Part shown: one piece after another, positions 1-6,571 of the stretch
How positions within the stretch are numbered: position 1 is the first letter of the stretch
How the letters are laid out: each line of letters opens with the position of its first letter
Assembly (NCBI GenBank): GCA_964504455.1
Contig: CAZDDY010000009.1
Location: 1-17,092 of the forward strand
Reading direction: 5' to 3'
From: CAZDDY01 sp964504455
Lineage (GTDB): Bacteria; Patescibacteriota; Minisyncoccia; Phycocordibacterales; UBA9973
Length of the DNA stretch: 17,092 nt
The notes under the pieces: model-generated
Told to the model about the DNA's origin: nothing
Database searches by the model: none
Seen by the model: only the letters and a program-made list of their open reading frames with translations
Translations under genes and position numbers: made by a program

Positions 1-2157
1 TTCAAGTTCAAAGAGAGTTTCTTTCGGAATTTTGTTTTTTGACATATGTGTAGCTTCCTCTTTTGCATATGTGACTAGTTTAATATTCTTAAGTGCATCC
101 ATTCCCAAATCAGTAAGGCCCCATTGTTTGCTTCCTGAAAGAGCCCCTGCTCCTCGTGTAAGTAAATCTCGCTCAGCTAACTCGAAACCATTTTTTGCAT
201 TTACAAAAACTTTCAATCGATCAATCGATTTTTCATCTTTGCTATCTGAAAAAACAAAACAGTACGCTTGGTGTGTACTCCGAAGCACCCTTCCACGAAG
301 TTGGTGAAGTTGCGATAATCCAAATCTCTCTGCTCCCTCGATTATAATGACAGTTGCATTCGGTACATTGACTCCTACCTCAACTACGGAGGTGGCAACT
401 AGTATGTGTATACGATTTTCGACGAAGAGTCGCATAGTTTCCTCTTTTTTCTCTTTTGTCATTTTTGAGTGCAAAATTCCGATCTCGTATTCTGGAAATA
501 CCTCTTTCTTGAGTCTCATTTTTTCAGCAACGACAGATTTTGCAAGTAGTGCTTTTTCATCATCTTCATCAGGAGCATCTATTCGAGGACAAATTACATA
601 TACTTGTCGTCCGGCTTCTATGTGTAAACGCACATCCTCATATATTTTTTCTCGGTCCTTTGGCAAAACTATTTTTGTAATAATTGGTTTTCTTCCTTTG
701 GGCATTTCATCTAAAACAGTTAAATCTAAGTCTCCGTATATAGATAATGCGAGAGTTCGGGGAATAGGGGTGGCAGTCATAGAAAGAAAATGAGGAGAAA
801 ATCCTTCTTTTTCAGCAAGTGCTTGACGTTGTTTCGTGCCAAATCTATGTTGTTCATCAACAATTGCAAGCGCTAAGTGTTTGAATATAACGCTCTTTTG
901 TATAAGCGTATGTGTTCCAACAAGGATTGGAATTTCACCATTTTCAACCCATTTTAAAAGCTGTGCTTTGGAAATTGTTGTCCAAGTTTCACCGCGAACC
1001 TTTGAAGGGAACTTTCTACATGTTTTTCCTGTTATAAGACCGATTGCTATCGAGCTTCCTGCAAAGTAAGAAATAAAATTTTCAAATTGTTGCGTTGCAA
1101 GTATTTCTGTTGGAGCCATATAGGCAACTTGAAGATTTCCAAAATCTTTTTTCTCCGGCCTATTCGTTATGGTCATAAAACTTGCAGCTGCAGCAATTGC
1201 TGTTTTGCCACTTCCAACATCTCCTTCAATAAGGCGGGACATAGGATGTGGTTTTAGGATATCTTTCCTTACTTCACTAATAGCTAATTTTTGTCCTTTT
1301 GTGAGCGTATATGGAAATGCGTCTATAAATCGCTCTAAAGCTTTCGTATCGACTGAAATTTGATACGCTGGAAGCCTTCCAATATCTTGTCGAAGTAAAA
1401 GACGTTTCAAATTTAGTAAAAATATTTCATCAAAGGCAAAACGTTTCCGAGCTTTTTCAGCATCATCTTTCTTCTTTGGTATATGTATAAAAATCAATGC
1501 ATTTTGCAACTCAGGAAGCGAATATTTTTTTAGGATATCTTTTGGCACATAATCAAGTATTTCTTTAAAATGAGAAGATCCTAGAATTTTGTGTATCGTG
1601 TGATAAATAAATTTTGAGGACACTCCTTTTGTTTCTCTGTAAATAGGAAAGAAGAGATTTTCTTTGTCATATGTTTTTTCAAATAAACTGTTGTGTGTAT
1701 CAATGGGAAGTGTTGCAACTTTTTCAAACTCAGGATTAGCAATATAGATACCATTTTCTCCTTGACTTAACTTACCAGTGAGCGAAACTGAGTCACCAAT
1801 AGAAAGCATTTTACTTACATATTGTTGGTTAAACCAAATTGCTTTTATGTGTTTTCCTGTATGTTCCAAAATTGTAGCTTCAGCACGAGCACCTTTCTTT
1901 CTAAAATTTTTTTTAATTTGTATTTTTTCAATAACACCAAAAATTGTTGCCACCTCGCCAACCTTCATGTTTTGGATGGTTTCTCTCAGAGAAATGTGAG
2001 CATGTCGGACTGGAAAATAAAAAAGAAGGTCTCGTAGTGTATGAAGCCCCAAACGTTTCAACCCTTTTGACTGTATATCAGTTAGTCGTTTAAATTCTCC
2101 GATCGGCGAATCTATATGCATACAGGTATTGTATAATCCTTGTCTCAGATTAGCCAT
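1..2157 (-). CDS. recG: ATP-dependent DNA helicase RecG (C-terminus cut by window edge)
   Basis: RecG is a superfamily 2 helicase that remodels stalled replication forks and branch-migrates Holliday junctions. Reading the minus strand from ATG at 2157 gives an uninterrupted frame of 719 codons to the left edge. The E. coli protein is 693 residues, so very little should be missing. In order I see: an N-terminal wedge/OB-fold region (about residues 50-140, with LRETIQNMKVGEVATIFGVI); Walker A GDVGSGKT at 312-319; the RecG-type DEQH box at 434-437, followed by RFG; motif III MTATPIPRTLALSIYGDLD; a GRQVYVICPRI segment opening the second helicase lobe; VATSVVEVGVNVPNAT; and QLHQLRGRVLRS (motif VI). 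These identify RecG rather than PriA or UvrB. No Shine-Dalgarno sequence precedes the start. An in-frame ATG at 2121 is an alternative but would lose conserved-looking sequence. The gene is divergent from the DUF192 gene. Identity is very secure; the exact start is moderately so. Confidence 0.96.
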   Translation of the reverse strand, partial: MANLRQGLYNTCMHIDSPIGEFKRLTDIQSKGLKRLGLHTLRDLLFYFPVRHAHISLRETIQNMKVGEVATIFGVIEKIQIKKNFRKKGARAEATILEHTGKHIKAIWFNQQYVSKMLSIGDSVSLTGKLSQGENGIYIANPEFEKVATLPIDTHNSLFEKTYDKENLFFPIYRETKGVSSKFIYHTIHKILGSSHFKEILDYVPKDILKKYSLPELQNALIFIHIPKKKDDAEKARKRFAFDEIFLLNLKRLLLRQDIGRLPAYQISVDTKALERFIDAFPYTLTKGQKLAISEVRKDILKPHPMSRLIEGDVGSGKTAIAAAASFMTITNRPEKKDFGNLQVAYMAPTEILATQQFENFISYFAGSSIAIGLITGKTCRKFPSKVRGETWTTISKAQLLKWVENGEIPILVGTHTLIQKSVIFKHLALAIVDEQHRFGTKQRQALAEKEGFSPHFLSMTATPIPRTLALSIYGDLDLTVLDEMPKGRKPIITKIVLPKDREKIYEDVRLHIEAGRQVYVICPRIDAPDEDDEKALLAKSVVAEKMRLKKEVFPEYEIGILHSKMTKEKKEETMRLFVENRIHILVATSVVEVGVNVPNATVIIIEGAERFGLSQLHQLRGRVLRSTHQAYCFVFSDSKDEKSIDRLKVFVNAKNGFELAERDLLTRGAGALSGSKQWGLTDLGMDALKNIKLVTYAKEEATHMSKNKIPKETLFELE

Positions 2158-2192
2158 GCACATTAGGTATATATTTTTTTGTATTAGACGGG

Positions 2193-2198
2193 TATACT
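2193..2198 (+). promoter_or_regulatory. Candidate -10 box for the DUF192 gene
   Basis: TATACT ends ten bases before the ATG at 2209, so a start site about 7 nt downstream would leave a leader of only some 4 nt. No good -35 box is seen 16-17 bp upstream (ATATTT at 2171-2176), and there is no TGn extension. The call rests on the hexamer and on similar spacing at other promoters here. Confidence 0.35.
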
Positions 2199-2208
2199 TA
2201 CAAACAGT

Positions 2209-2685
2209 ATGAATATACAGCGATTTTCTGCACTCCTTTTTTGTCTGGCGATCATCTTTTTTTCAGTCTGGTATGTATTTTTTGAGGACAAAAAAGTAAC
2301 AAGCGAGCCTTTTTCACAAACCCCTGTTTTTAACAAAGAAATAATTTTAGGTGAACAAAGTATATATGTTGCAATCTCTGACACTGCTTTAACTCGAGCT
2401 CAGGGACTTTCAAATACTGCACCCCTTAAAGAAAATCAGGGCATGCTTTTTGTTTTTAATGAGCCAGATCACTATTCTTTTTGGATGAAAGAAATGAAAT
2501 ATCCAATAGATATTATATGGTTTGGAGAGAATAAGAAGATTGTGTACATGAAAGAAAATGTTGATCCAAATACCTATCCTAGAGGTTTTACACCAGATGA
2601 TGTCGCGCTCTATGTACTTGAAGTTCCTGCAGGTTTCATAGAAGCACACAAAATTTCTCTCGGAATGTCTTTTTACTTTAAATAA
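2209..2685 (+). CDS. DUF192 family protein, N-terminally membrane anchored
   Basis: A 158-residue protein of the DUF192 family, small beta-rich domains of unsettled function often exported or membrane-tethered. The N-terminus has one hydrophobic segment (about residues 6-25) that looks like a signal anchor, followed by a polar linker. The DUF192 core runs from about 45 to the end: TRAQGLSN, GMLFVFNEPDHYSFWMKEMK, the PIDIIWF strand, and a closing YVLEVPAGF. The FWMK-x2-YPIDIIW and LEVPAG motifs are the family hallmarks. The start at 2209 has no Shine-Dalgarno sequence but puts the hydrophobic segment right at the N-terminus, as expected. It is a single-gene unit with its own terminator, divergent from recG. 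The domain should face outward; a substrate cannot be named from sequence. Confidence 0.9.
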   Translation: MNIQRFSALLFCLAIIFFSVWYVFFEDKKVTSEPFSQTPVFNKEIILGEQSIYVAISDTALTRAQGLSNTAPLKENQGMLFVFNEPDHYSFWMKEMKYPIDIIWFGENKKIVYMKENVDPNTYPRGFTPDDVALYVLEVPAGFIEAHKISLGMSFYFK

Positions 2686-2714
2686 AAAACACCCCAGAGG
2701 TCGGGGTGTTTTTT
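2684..2714. terminator. Bidirectional rho-independent terminator
   Basis: A perfect 12-bp inverted repeat (AAAAAACACCCC at 2684-2695, GGGGTGTTTTTT at 2703-2714) around a 7-nt loop. GC-rich stem bases are followed by six T on either strand. It overlaps the DUF192 stop codon and lies seven bases from the end of the convergent minus-strand gene, so it can end transcription from both sides. Confidence 0.93.
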
Positions 2715-2721
2715 AGAGGGC

Positions 2722-3699
2722 TTAGTGGGCTATAACAGGATGATGTCCGTGTGTTTCTTCAAGTCTCTTTTTTCTGAAAAATCTAGCAAAGTAAATGACG
2801 GCACAAAGAATGATAGAGAGTATGAGCCACCCGAAAAGTGTTGTTGGGAAAAATCCTGATCCACCGGCAAATCCTGCAAGATTTGAATTCCTATCGTTAC
2901 AACCTTGGTCGTTTTGAAATGCATAGGAAACTACCATATCTTGCGCACCATCTATTTTCGTAGATACCATTTCTGCTCGAGCAACTGAAGTTATTTCATT
3001 TTTTACTACCGAGCCAGTCACGATAAATTGACCACTTTGATTTACTTGGAGGGTTCCAAGAAACGCAGTCACACTATGATCATACGCTGAGTAATTACCC
3101 ATACTCGTTTGTTTGAATACAACTTCATCAGGGAGATACATTCGCACCGCAACATTTGAAAGTGTGCCTTTTGTAATATTCTTAAATAATACAAGGTATT
3201 CAATTTCATCTTTAGTACAAAGACTTCCAGATGATGATCCCAGCGCTAATCCTTTTGTATTGAGCGCGACAGTAAGATCATTTGTTGTTGATACTTTTTC
3301 TTGAGAATCAAATGTTTTTTTGTTTCCAAATAGGTTACCAAAGATTGATTCATTTCCTGCGTTTTGACTTGTATTTGATGTCGGAGAAGTGGTATTTGTA
3401 TTTGAAATTATTGCAGCTCCATTGTTTCCATAAATGGTAGGTAATCCAGGCGAAGTAAATGTGCCACTATAGTCAATTTTTGGAACAGGTGCAGAATATG
3501 GAGCTTCATTACTTGAGCTATATGTCATTGGCATTGCAAAAGTACCACCTACCGGGTTTCCATAGATTTGTGGGCCAGTTTGGGTAGGAGACCCTGGGAT
3601 ACATGGTCCATCACACGCAAGTACCACATTTCCAGTAAAAATACTAAAAGATATAAGGGTTATTGCGAAAAGTATTCCTTTTTCCTTTCTATTCATCAT
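2722..3699 (-). CDS. Secreted surface protein with C-terminal membrane anchor, DUF11-like domain
   Basis: A 325-residue hypothetical protein with clear cell-envelope topology. Residues 1-28 form a signal peptide (NRKEK charge cluster, hydrophobic core ILFAITLISFSIF). It ends VLA-C29, which could serve signal peptidase I or, less typically because of Leu at -2, a lipobox. Residues 30-135 are low complexity, rich in Pro, Gly, Ser, Asn and Thr, with IYGN twice and GN-rich stretches. About 140-255 looks like a beta-sandwich of the DUF11/conserved-repeat type (EIEYLVLFKNITKGTLSNVAV and PDEVVF). Residues 286-305 are a transmembrane helix (TTLFGWLILSIILCAVIYFA), followed by a basic RFFRKKR stop-transfer and a His-rich tail. 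I infer an exported protein held by its C-terminal helix with the body outside. The start is fixed by the promoter 8-14 bases upstream. I do not recognise a specific function. Confidence 0.82.
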   Translation of the reverse strand: MMNRKEKGILFAITLISFSIFTGNVVLACDGPCIPGSPTQTGPQIYGNPVGGTFAMPMTYSSSNEAPYSAPVPKIDYSGTFTSPGLPTIYGNNGAAIISNTNTTSPTSNTSQNAGNESIFGNLFGNKKTFDSQEKVSTTNDLTVALNTKGLALGSSSGSLCTKDEIEYLVLFKNITKGTLSNVAVRMYLPDEVVFKQTSMGNYSAYDHSVTAFLGTLQVNQSGQFIVTGSVVKNEITSVARAEMVSTKIDGAQDMVVSYAFQNDQGCNDRNSNLAGFAGGSGFFPTTLFGWLILSIILCAVIYFARFFRKKRLEETHGHHPVIAH

Positions 3700-3707
3700 A
3701 TGTCTAT

Positions 3708-3735
3708 ATTATAGCATATTGATGTATTTTGTCAA
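3708..3735 (-). promoter_or_regulatory. Near-consensus extended -10 promoter, apparently leaderless
   Basis: On the minus strand, TTGACA (3735-3730), a 16-bp spacer ending in TGC, then TATAAT (3713-3708). Both hexamers are perfect sigma-70 consensus and TGC makes an extended -10. The predicted start, about 7 nt downstream, falls at roughly 3701, only about two bases before the ATG at 3699. The mRNA should therefore be leaderless or nearly so. Confidence 0.88.
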
Positions 3736-3750
3736 GCTTCTCTTGATAAA

Positions 3751-3775
3751 GAAAAACGGCACCTTCTGTGCCGTT
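3751..3775 (-). terminator. Rho-independent terminator of the acidic-tail protein gene
   Basis: Inverted repeat AACGGCAC (3755-3762) and GTGCCGTT (3768-3775) with a 5-nt loop. On the minus strand the stem is followed by TTTTTC (complement of 3751-3756). It lies between the end of the gene at 3789 and the promoter of the next minus-strand gene, separating the two transcripts. Confidence 0.85.
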
Positions 3776-3788
3776 CGTATGTATAGTG

Positions 3789-4130
3789 TCATGTATTTTG
3801 ATCTTCAAAATCATCGTCATCATCGTCTTCTTCTCTAAAATACTCACCTTGGTTTTTTTTGTATTGTTTTAACCACTCAGTTGCTTTTTCATCATCTAAA
3901 CATTCAATAATCTCAAAAAGAGGGTCATCCTTCTTTCTCCAGTAAGAGTATGTTGGATCATCAAAAACTTTAATGAAGAAACAGAAGTCAGTTATAACCA
4001 CAATTAAAATCAAGGTTATATTTGATTTCTCTTCTTCTTTTACAAGATAGTAACAATCTTTTTCAAGGAGGTTGTAACTATACACGGTATTTCTTTTTAA
4101 TGAGAGGGCTGTCACCAGTAAGTGTACCAT
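3789..4130 (-). CDS. Hypothetical small protein with an acidic C-terminal tail
   Basis: A 113-residue open frame that I do not recognise. It has one hydrophobic stretch (about residues 38-54, NITLILIVVITDFCFFI), then a polar segment with DDPTYSYWRKKDDPLFEII and WLKQYKKNQGEYF. It ends in a run of Glu and Asp (EEDDDDDDFED). The hydrophobic part could be one membrane helix or a buried beta strand. Support for it being real: its own minus-strand terminator just downstream, no competing gene, and a non-random composition with aromatic residues and charge clusters. The start at 4130 lies four bases from the RNase P -35 box; a later start cannot be excluded. Small acidic-tailed proteins can bind basic partners, but nothing here shows that. 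Confidence 0.6.
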   Translation of the reverse strand: MVHLLVTALSLKRNTVYSYNLLEKDCYYLVKEEEKSNITLILIVVITDFCFFIKVFDDPTYSYWRKKDDPLFEIIECLDDEKATEWLKQYKKNQGEYFREEDDDDDDFEDQNT

Positions 4131-4134
4131 ACCC

Positions 4135-4162
4135 TGGAAATTTTTAAATAGTATGGTATAAT
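4135..4162 (+). promoter_or_regulatory. Extended -10 promoter of the RNase P RNA gene
   Basis: TGGAAA (4135-4140, four of six matches to TTGACA), a 16-bp spacer ending in TGG, then a perfect TATAAT (4157-4162). The start site expected near 4169-4170 matches the 5' end of the RNA deduced independently from its P1 helix. Confidence 0.82.
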
Positions 4163-4169
4163 AATACTG

Positions 4170-4504
4170 TTCTTGGCCAGATATATGCGCTCCAAAGTAT
4201 ATTGGAGTGAGGAAAGTCCGAACACACAGCTACTTAGGTAGCATTCGTAGCAGGTAACACCTGTCTAAGGCAACTTACGAGGTGCGAGCAGAAACGCCAA
4301 TGCCGAAAGGCTAGGGTCCCAGTCTCTGATTGGAATAGATATACAGTAATGTATGTATGAAACGGCTAAACCCTTACGTGTGTGCAAGGCCGTGCTTTGA
4401 TCTTGATCAAAGAGTGCCGCTTGAGTCTTTGCGCGAGTAATGACCTAGATACATATATATCAATCATTTTTAGTGAGAACAGAATTCGGCTTATAGGCCA
4501 AGAA
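4170..4504 (+). ncRNA. rnpB: RNase P RNA (bacterial type A-like), catalytic subunit
   Basis: This ribozyme removes 5' leaders from precursor tRNAs. The universal 5' half of helix P4 with flanks (GAGGAAAGTCC, 4209-4219) and its 3' partner (ACAGAATTCGGCTTAT, 4479-4494) are both present, about 270 nt apart as in the family. The ends pair as P1 (TCTTGGCC at 4171-4178 with GGCCAAGA at 4496-4503), and CTCCAA/TTGGAG (4190-4207) forms P3. GAAACGGCTAAACCC near 4361-4375 and CTTGAG...GACCTAGAT before the 3' P4 strand match conserved core segments. The P15-P17 region is reduced to a simple hairpin (CTTTGATC/GATCAAAG, 4395-4412), with no GGT that could pair with the tRNA CCA end. At about 335 nt it is compact. 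Identity is very secure; the ends are good to a few bases. Confidence 0.96.
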
Positions 4505-4510
4505 CATAAA

Positions 4511-4536
4511 AGATGCGCATTCATTGCGCATTTTTT
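4511..4536 (+). terminator. Rho-independent terminator of the RNase P RNA gene
   Basis: ATGCGCA (4513-4519), loop TTCAT, TGCGCAT (4525-4531), then a T-run to 4536. It begins seven bases after the mature 3' end of the RNA. Confidence 0.88.
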
Positions 4537-4584
4537 ATTTGCGTGTTTTACTTTAGCTGACTTTTACCTTCTAAAAACAAAATA

Positions 4585-4929
4585 ATGGGGTCATATCCTG
4601 AAATCAAGAAAGAAATTGAGACAGGAATATATCCTGATCTCATTGTTGAAAAATTGAAGCAATTGAAAAGCAGAAGGAGATTTATGAAAGGATATATAAT
4701 CTCTCTTTGTGTGTCTATTGTAACAGTATCAGCTTCACTTATTTTTAGCGAAGCAATAGATTCAATACCTTTTTTTGCAAAAATAAAATCGTGGTTACAA
4801 GGTGCTATTGCTCTTAAGGCCACAGTGACTATTGGCACACTGACTATTCTTCTCTTACGTTCATTAATGAGATACCGAAAGATTTTGAATGAACTAAAAA
4901 GTTATATTAGTGCAACCAAGACACAGTAG
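4585..4929 (+). CDS. Hypothetical two-helix membrane protein
   Basis: A 114-residue protein that I do not recognise. An amphipathic, charged N-terminus (residues 1-35, ending in a Lys/Arg cluster KSRRRFMK) precedes helix 1 (about 36-57). A short loop follows, then helix 2 (about 71-91) and a basic amphipathic tail (RSLMRYRKILNELKSYISATK). Positive charges flank both helices on the terminal sides, which suggests both termini in the cytoplasm. No promoter stands out directly upstream, so it may be read by leakage through the RNase P terminator or from a weak site. A hairpin terminator lies about 35 bases after the stop. No Shine-Dalgarno sequence is visible. An antisense frame over the same bases has no independent support. 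Confidence 0.7.
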   Translation: MGSYPEIKKEIETGIYPDLIVEKLKQLKSRRRFMKGYIISLCVSIVTVSASLIFSEAIDSIPFFAKIKSWLQGAIALKATVTIGTLTILLLRSLMRYRKILNELKSYISATKTQ

Positions 4930-4964
4930 ATTGACATTCTCAAATAAAAATAGTAACTTAGAAG

Positions 4965-4990
4965 AGTCTGGTATACACCAGACTTTTATA
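4965..4990 (+). terminator. Probable terminator after the two-helix membrane protein gene
   Basis: An 8-bp perfect stem, AGTCTGGT (4965-4972) and ACCAGACT (4977-4984), loop ATAC, followed by TTTATA. The T-tract is short. It insulates the uS14 operon from upstream transcription. The rest of the 157-base gap to uS14 has no other clear element except a possible extended -10 near its end. Confidence 0.65.
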
Positions 4991-5057
4991 TTGAATTGCG
5001 CTACTCCATTTCTCTCTTTTTGACTCTCAGTTTTTCTGGGAATTAAAAAGAAAAAAA

Positions 5058-5066
5058 TGTGATAGT
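5058..5066 (+). promoter_or_regulatory. Possible extended -10 for the uS14-secY operon
   Basis: TGT followed by GATAGT (four of six matches to TATAAT), 20 bases before the uS14 start, would give a leader of about 14 nt. No -35 is seen at 16 bp. TTGACT at 5020-5025 has no convincing -10 at normal spacing. A promoter is expected here because a terminator lies upstream, but its exact place is uncertain. Confidence 0.3.
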
Positions 5067-5086
5067 AGTGCGCTTATAGACTATAC

Positions 5087-5272
5087 ATGGCAAAGACATC
5101 AACATTTGTTCGGTCACAAAAAAAGCCGAAATTTAAATCACGGGCGAAAAACCGTTGTTTTCGATGTGGAAGAGGTCATGGATTTATGAGAGATTTTGGT
5201 ATTTGCAGAATTTGTTTTAGAGAACTTGCAAATGAAGGTATGATTCCTGGTGTACGTAAATCAAGCTGGTAA
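5087..5272 (+). CDS. rpsN: 30S ribosomal protein uS14, zinc-binding type
   Basis: A protein of the small-subunit head, close to uS3 and the 3' domain of 16S rRNA. It is 61 residues, the usual length of the short zinc-containing form. The zinc ligands are Cys24, Cys27, Cys40 and Cys43 (C-x2-C-x12-C-x2-C), followed by the family signature ending GMIPGVRKSSW. As the zinc type it differs from the roughly 100-residue Cys-free form of E. coli. It opens the cluster uS14-uS8-uL6-uL18-uS5-uL15-secY, with uS8 six bases downstream. In the ancestral order it would directly follow uL5, which here lies about 9 kb downstream. Confidence 0.97.
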   Translation: MAKTSTFVRSQKKPKFKSRAKNRCFRCGRGHGFMRDFGICRICFRELANEGMIPGVRKSSW

Positions 5273-5278
5273 ATATAT

Positions 5279-5668
5279 ATGGATCCAATCGCAAACATGA
5301 TAAATATGATGAAGAATGCATCAAATCGTCAGCTCGAGACGGTTGTTGTTCCTTTTTCAAATATTAAATTTGCTATAGCAGAATGTTTAAAAAATGCCGG
5401 TTTTATTAGTGCAGTAGAAAAGAAAACAAAAAAAGGATTCCCTGTACTTGAAATTGATCTTGTTTATGATGAAGCAGGAAAGGGTAAGATATCAGGAGTT
5501 GAACGTGTTTCAAAACCATCACGAAGAATGTACCTTGGATCTGATGAAATAAAACCTGTTATGAATGGCAAGGGTCTGTCAGTTCTTTCGACACCAAAAG
5601 GTATTTTAACTGGCACTGATGCTCGGAAAGAACACGTCGGAGGAGAAATATTATTTACAATTTGGTAG
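5279..5668 (+). CDS. rpsH: 30S ribosomal protein uS8
   Basis: A primary binder of the 16S rRNA central domain, and in many bacteria the translational repressor of the spc operon. It is 129 residues, normal for the family. It begins DPIANMINMMKNA, the expected N-terminal helix, and ends with the C-terminal signature GLSVLSTPKGILTGTDARKEHVGGEILFTIW, carrying STPKG and the Gly-Gly-Glu turn. The start follows TATAT and has no Shine-Dalgarno sequence. No copy of the 16S-like uS8-binding hairpin could be identified by eye near uL5 or uS14. Confidence 0.97.
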   Translation: MDPIANMINMMKNASNRQLETVVVPFSNIKFAIAECLKNAGFISAVEKKTKKGFPVLEIDLVYDEAGKGKISGVERVSKPSRRMYLGSDEIKPVMNGKGLSVLSTPKGILTGTDARKEHVGGEILFTIW

Positions 5669-5675
5669 TTCTAAT

Positions 5676-6209
5676 ATGTCACGAGTAGGAAAACAACAAC
5701 TTGAGATTCCCGCAAAAACAACCGTAAGTCTATCTGACGGCATGGTTTTTGTAGAGGGACCAAAAGGAAAACTATCAAAAGAAGTATTACCTCTTATTGA
5801 AATAAAGATTGCAGATAATATAGTTTCATTTGAACCAAAAAAAAGTGACCCTTTTGCGAAGGCTCTTTGGGGAACATACGCGTCTCATGTAAAGAATATG
5901 ATCTTAGGAGTAACGGAAGGATATACAAAGAAGCTTATTCTTGAAGGGGTCGGATTCAAATCCGAGGTAAAAGGAAAAAATCTAGAGCTCGCTCTTGGTT
6001 TTTCACACCCTGTCATTGTTCCAATACCAGAAGGACTTACAGTTACTGCAGAAAAAAATAATATTACTGTTTCGGGTATAGATAAAGAACTTGTTGGACA
6101 GTTTACAGCAAAAGTACGATCTCTAAAAAAACCTGAACCATATAAAGGAAAAGGTTTTAGGTACGAGGGAGAGGTCATTCGTCGAAAACAAGGTAAGAAA
6201 GCAGCATAG
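5676..6209 (+). CDS. rplF: 50S ribosomal protein uL6
   Basis: Binds 23S rRNA near the sarcin-ricin loop and the factor-binding site. With the start at 5676 it is 177 residues, the usual length, and begins MSRVGKQQLEIPAKTTV, the canonical N-terminus. A longer in-frame start at 5619 would overlap uS8 and add unrelated sequence, so it is rejected. Two related alpha/beta repeats are visible. The C-terminal one holds the signature DKELVGQFTAKVRSLKKPEPYKGKG, then FRYEGEVIRRKQGK. uL18 starts three bases after the stop. Confidence 0.97.
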   Translation: MSRVGKQQLEIPAKTTVSLSDGMVFVEGPKGKLSKEVLPLIEIKIADNIVSFEPKKSDPFAKALWGTYASHVKNMILGVTEGYTKKLILEGVGFKSEVKGKNLELALGFSHPVIVPIPEGLTVTAEKNNITVSGIDKELVGQFTAKVRSLKKPEPYKGKGFRYEGEVIRRKQGKKAA

Positions 6210-6212
6210 TAT

Positions 6213-6563
6213 ATGGCGAAAGGAACATCAAAAAATGAAAAACGTATTCGATTGAAGGCAAAGATTCGCACTCGAGTGATTGGGACAGAAGATCGTCCAC
6301 GTCTGTCTGTGTATCGTTCAAACAACAATATTTACGCACAACTTATCGACGATGCAAAACAGGTAACCATCGCAAGCGCTTCTGATATTAAAGAAAAGAA
6401 AGGTACAAAAATAGAGCGAGCCGAGATGGTAGGAGAAGCAATTGCAAAAGTGGCTAAGGCAAAAGGTATTTCAAAAGTAATATTTGATCGAAATGGATTT
6501 AAATATGCTGGCCGAATTAAACTTGTTGCAGATAGTGCACGAAAAGGAGGACTAGAGTTTTAA
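6213..6563 (+). CDS. rplR: 50S ribosomal protein uL18
   Basis: A 5S rRNA-binding protein of the central protuberance that works with uL5. It is 116 residues, standard length. A basic N-terminus (KRIRLKAKIRTRVIGTEDRPRLSVYRSNNNIYAQLIDD) matches the family pattern RxRLSVxRSNxxIYAQxIDD. It ends KVIFDRNGFKYAGRIKLVADSARKGGLEF, the uL18 signature. It is co-transcribed with uL6 (3-bp gap) and uS5 (8-bp gap). Confidence 0.97.
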   Translation: MAKGTSKNEKRIRLKAKIRTRVIGTEDRPRLSVYRSNNNIYAQLIDDAKQVTIASASDIKEKKGTKIERAEMVGEAIAKVAKAKGISKVIFDRNGFKYAGRIKLVADSARKGGLEF

Positions 6564-6571
6564 TAAAATAT

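Noticed and set aside
32..2037. Several plus-strand open frames of 64-148 codons across the first 2 kb
   Set aside because: All lie antisense to the continuous recG frame, whose helicase motifs are unmistakable; the plus-strand translations show no domain pattern.
4395..4412. Near-perfect palindrome CTTTGATC-TT-GATCAAAG as an operator
   Set aside because: It lies within the RNase P RNA and is best explained as the reduced P15-P17 hairpin.
4548..4838. Minus-strand 96-codon frame opposite the two-helix membrane protein
   Set aside because: No promoter, terminator or domain support; the plus frame has better topology and a terminator. This is the least certain of the strand choices.
4931..4956. 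TTGACA after the two-helix membrane protein as a promoter
   Set aside because: No good -10 at 16-18 bp, and a hairpin terminator follows directly.
5619..5675. Longer uL6 start inside uS8
   Set aside because: The canonical uL6 N-terminus MSRVGK begins at 5676; the extension overlaps uS8 and is unrelated to the family.
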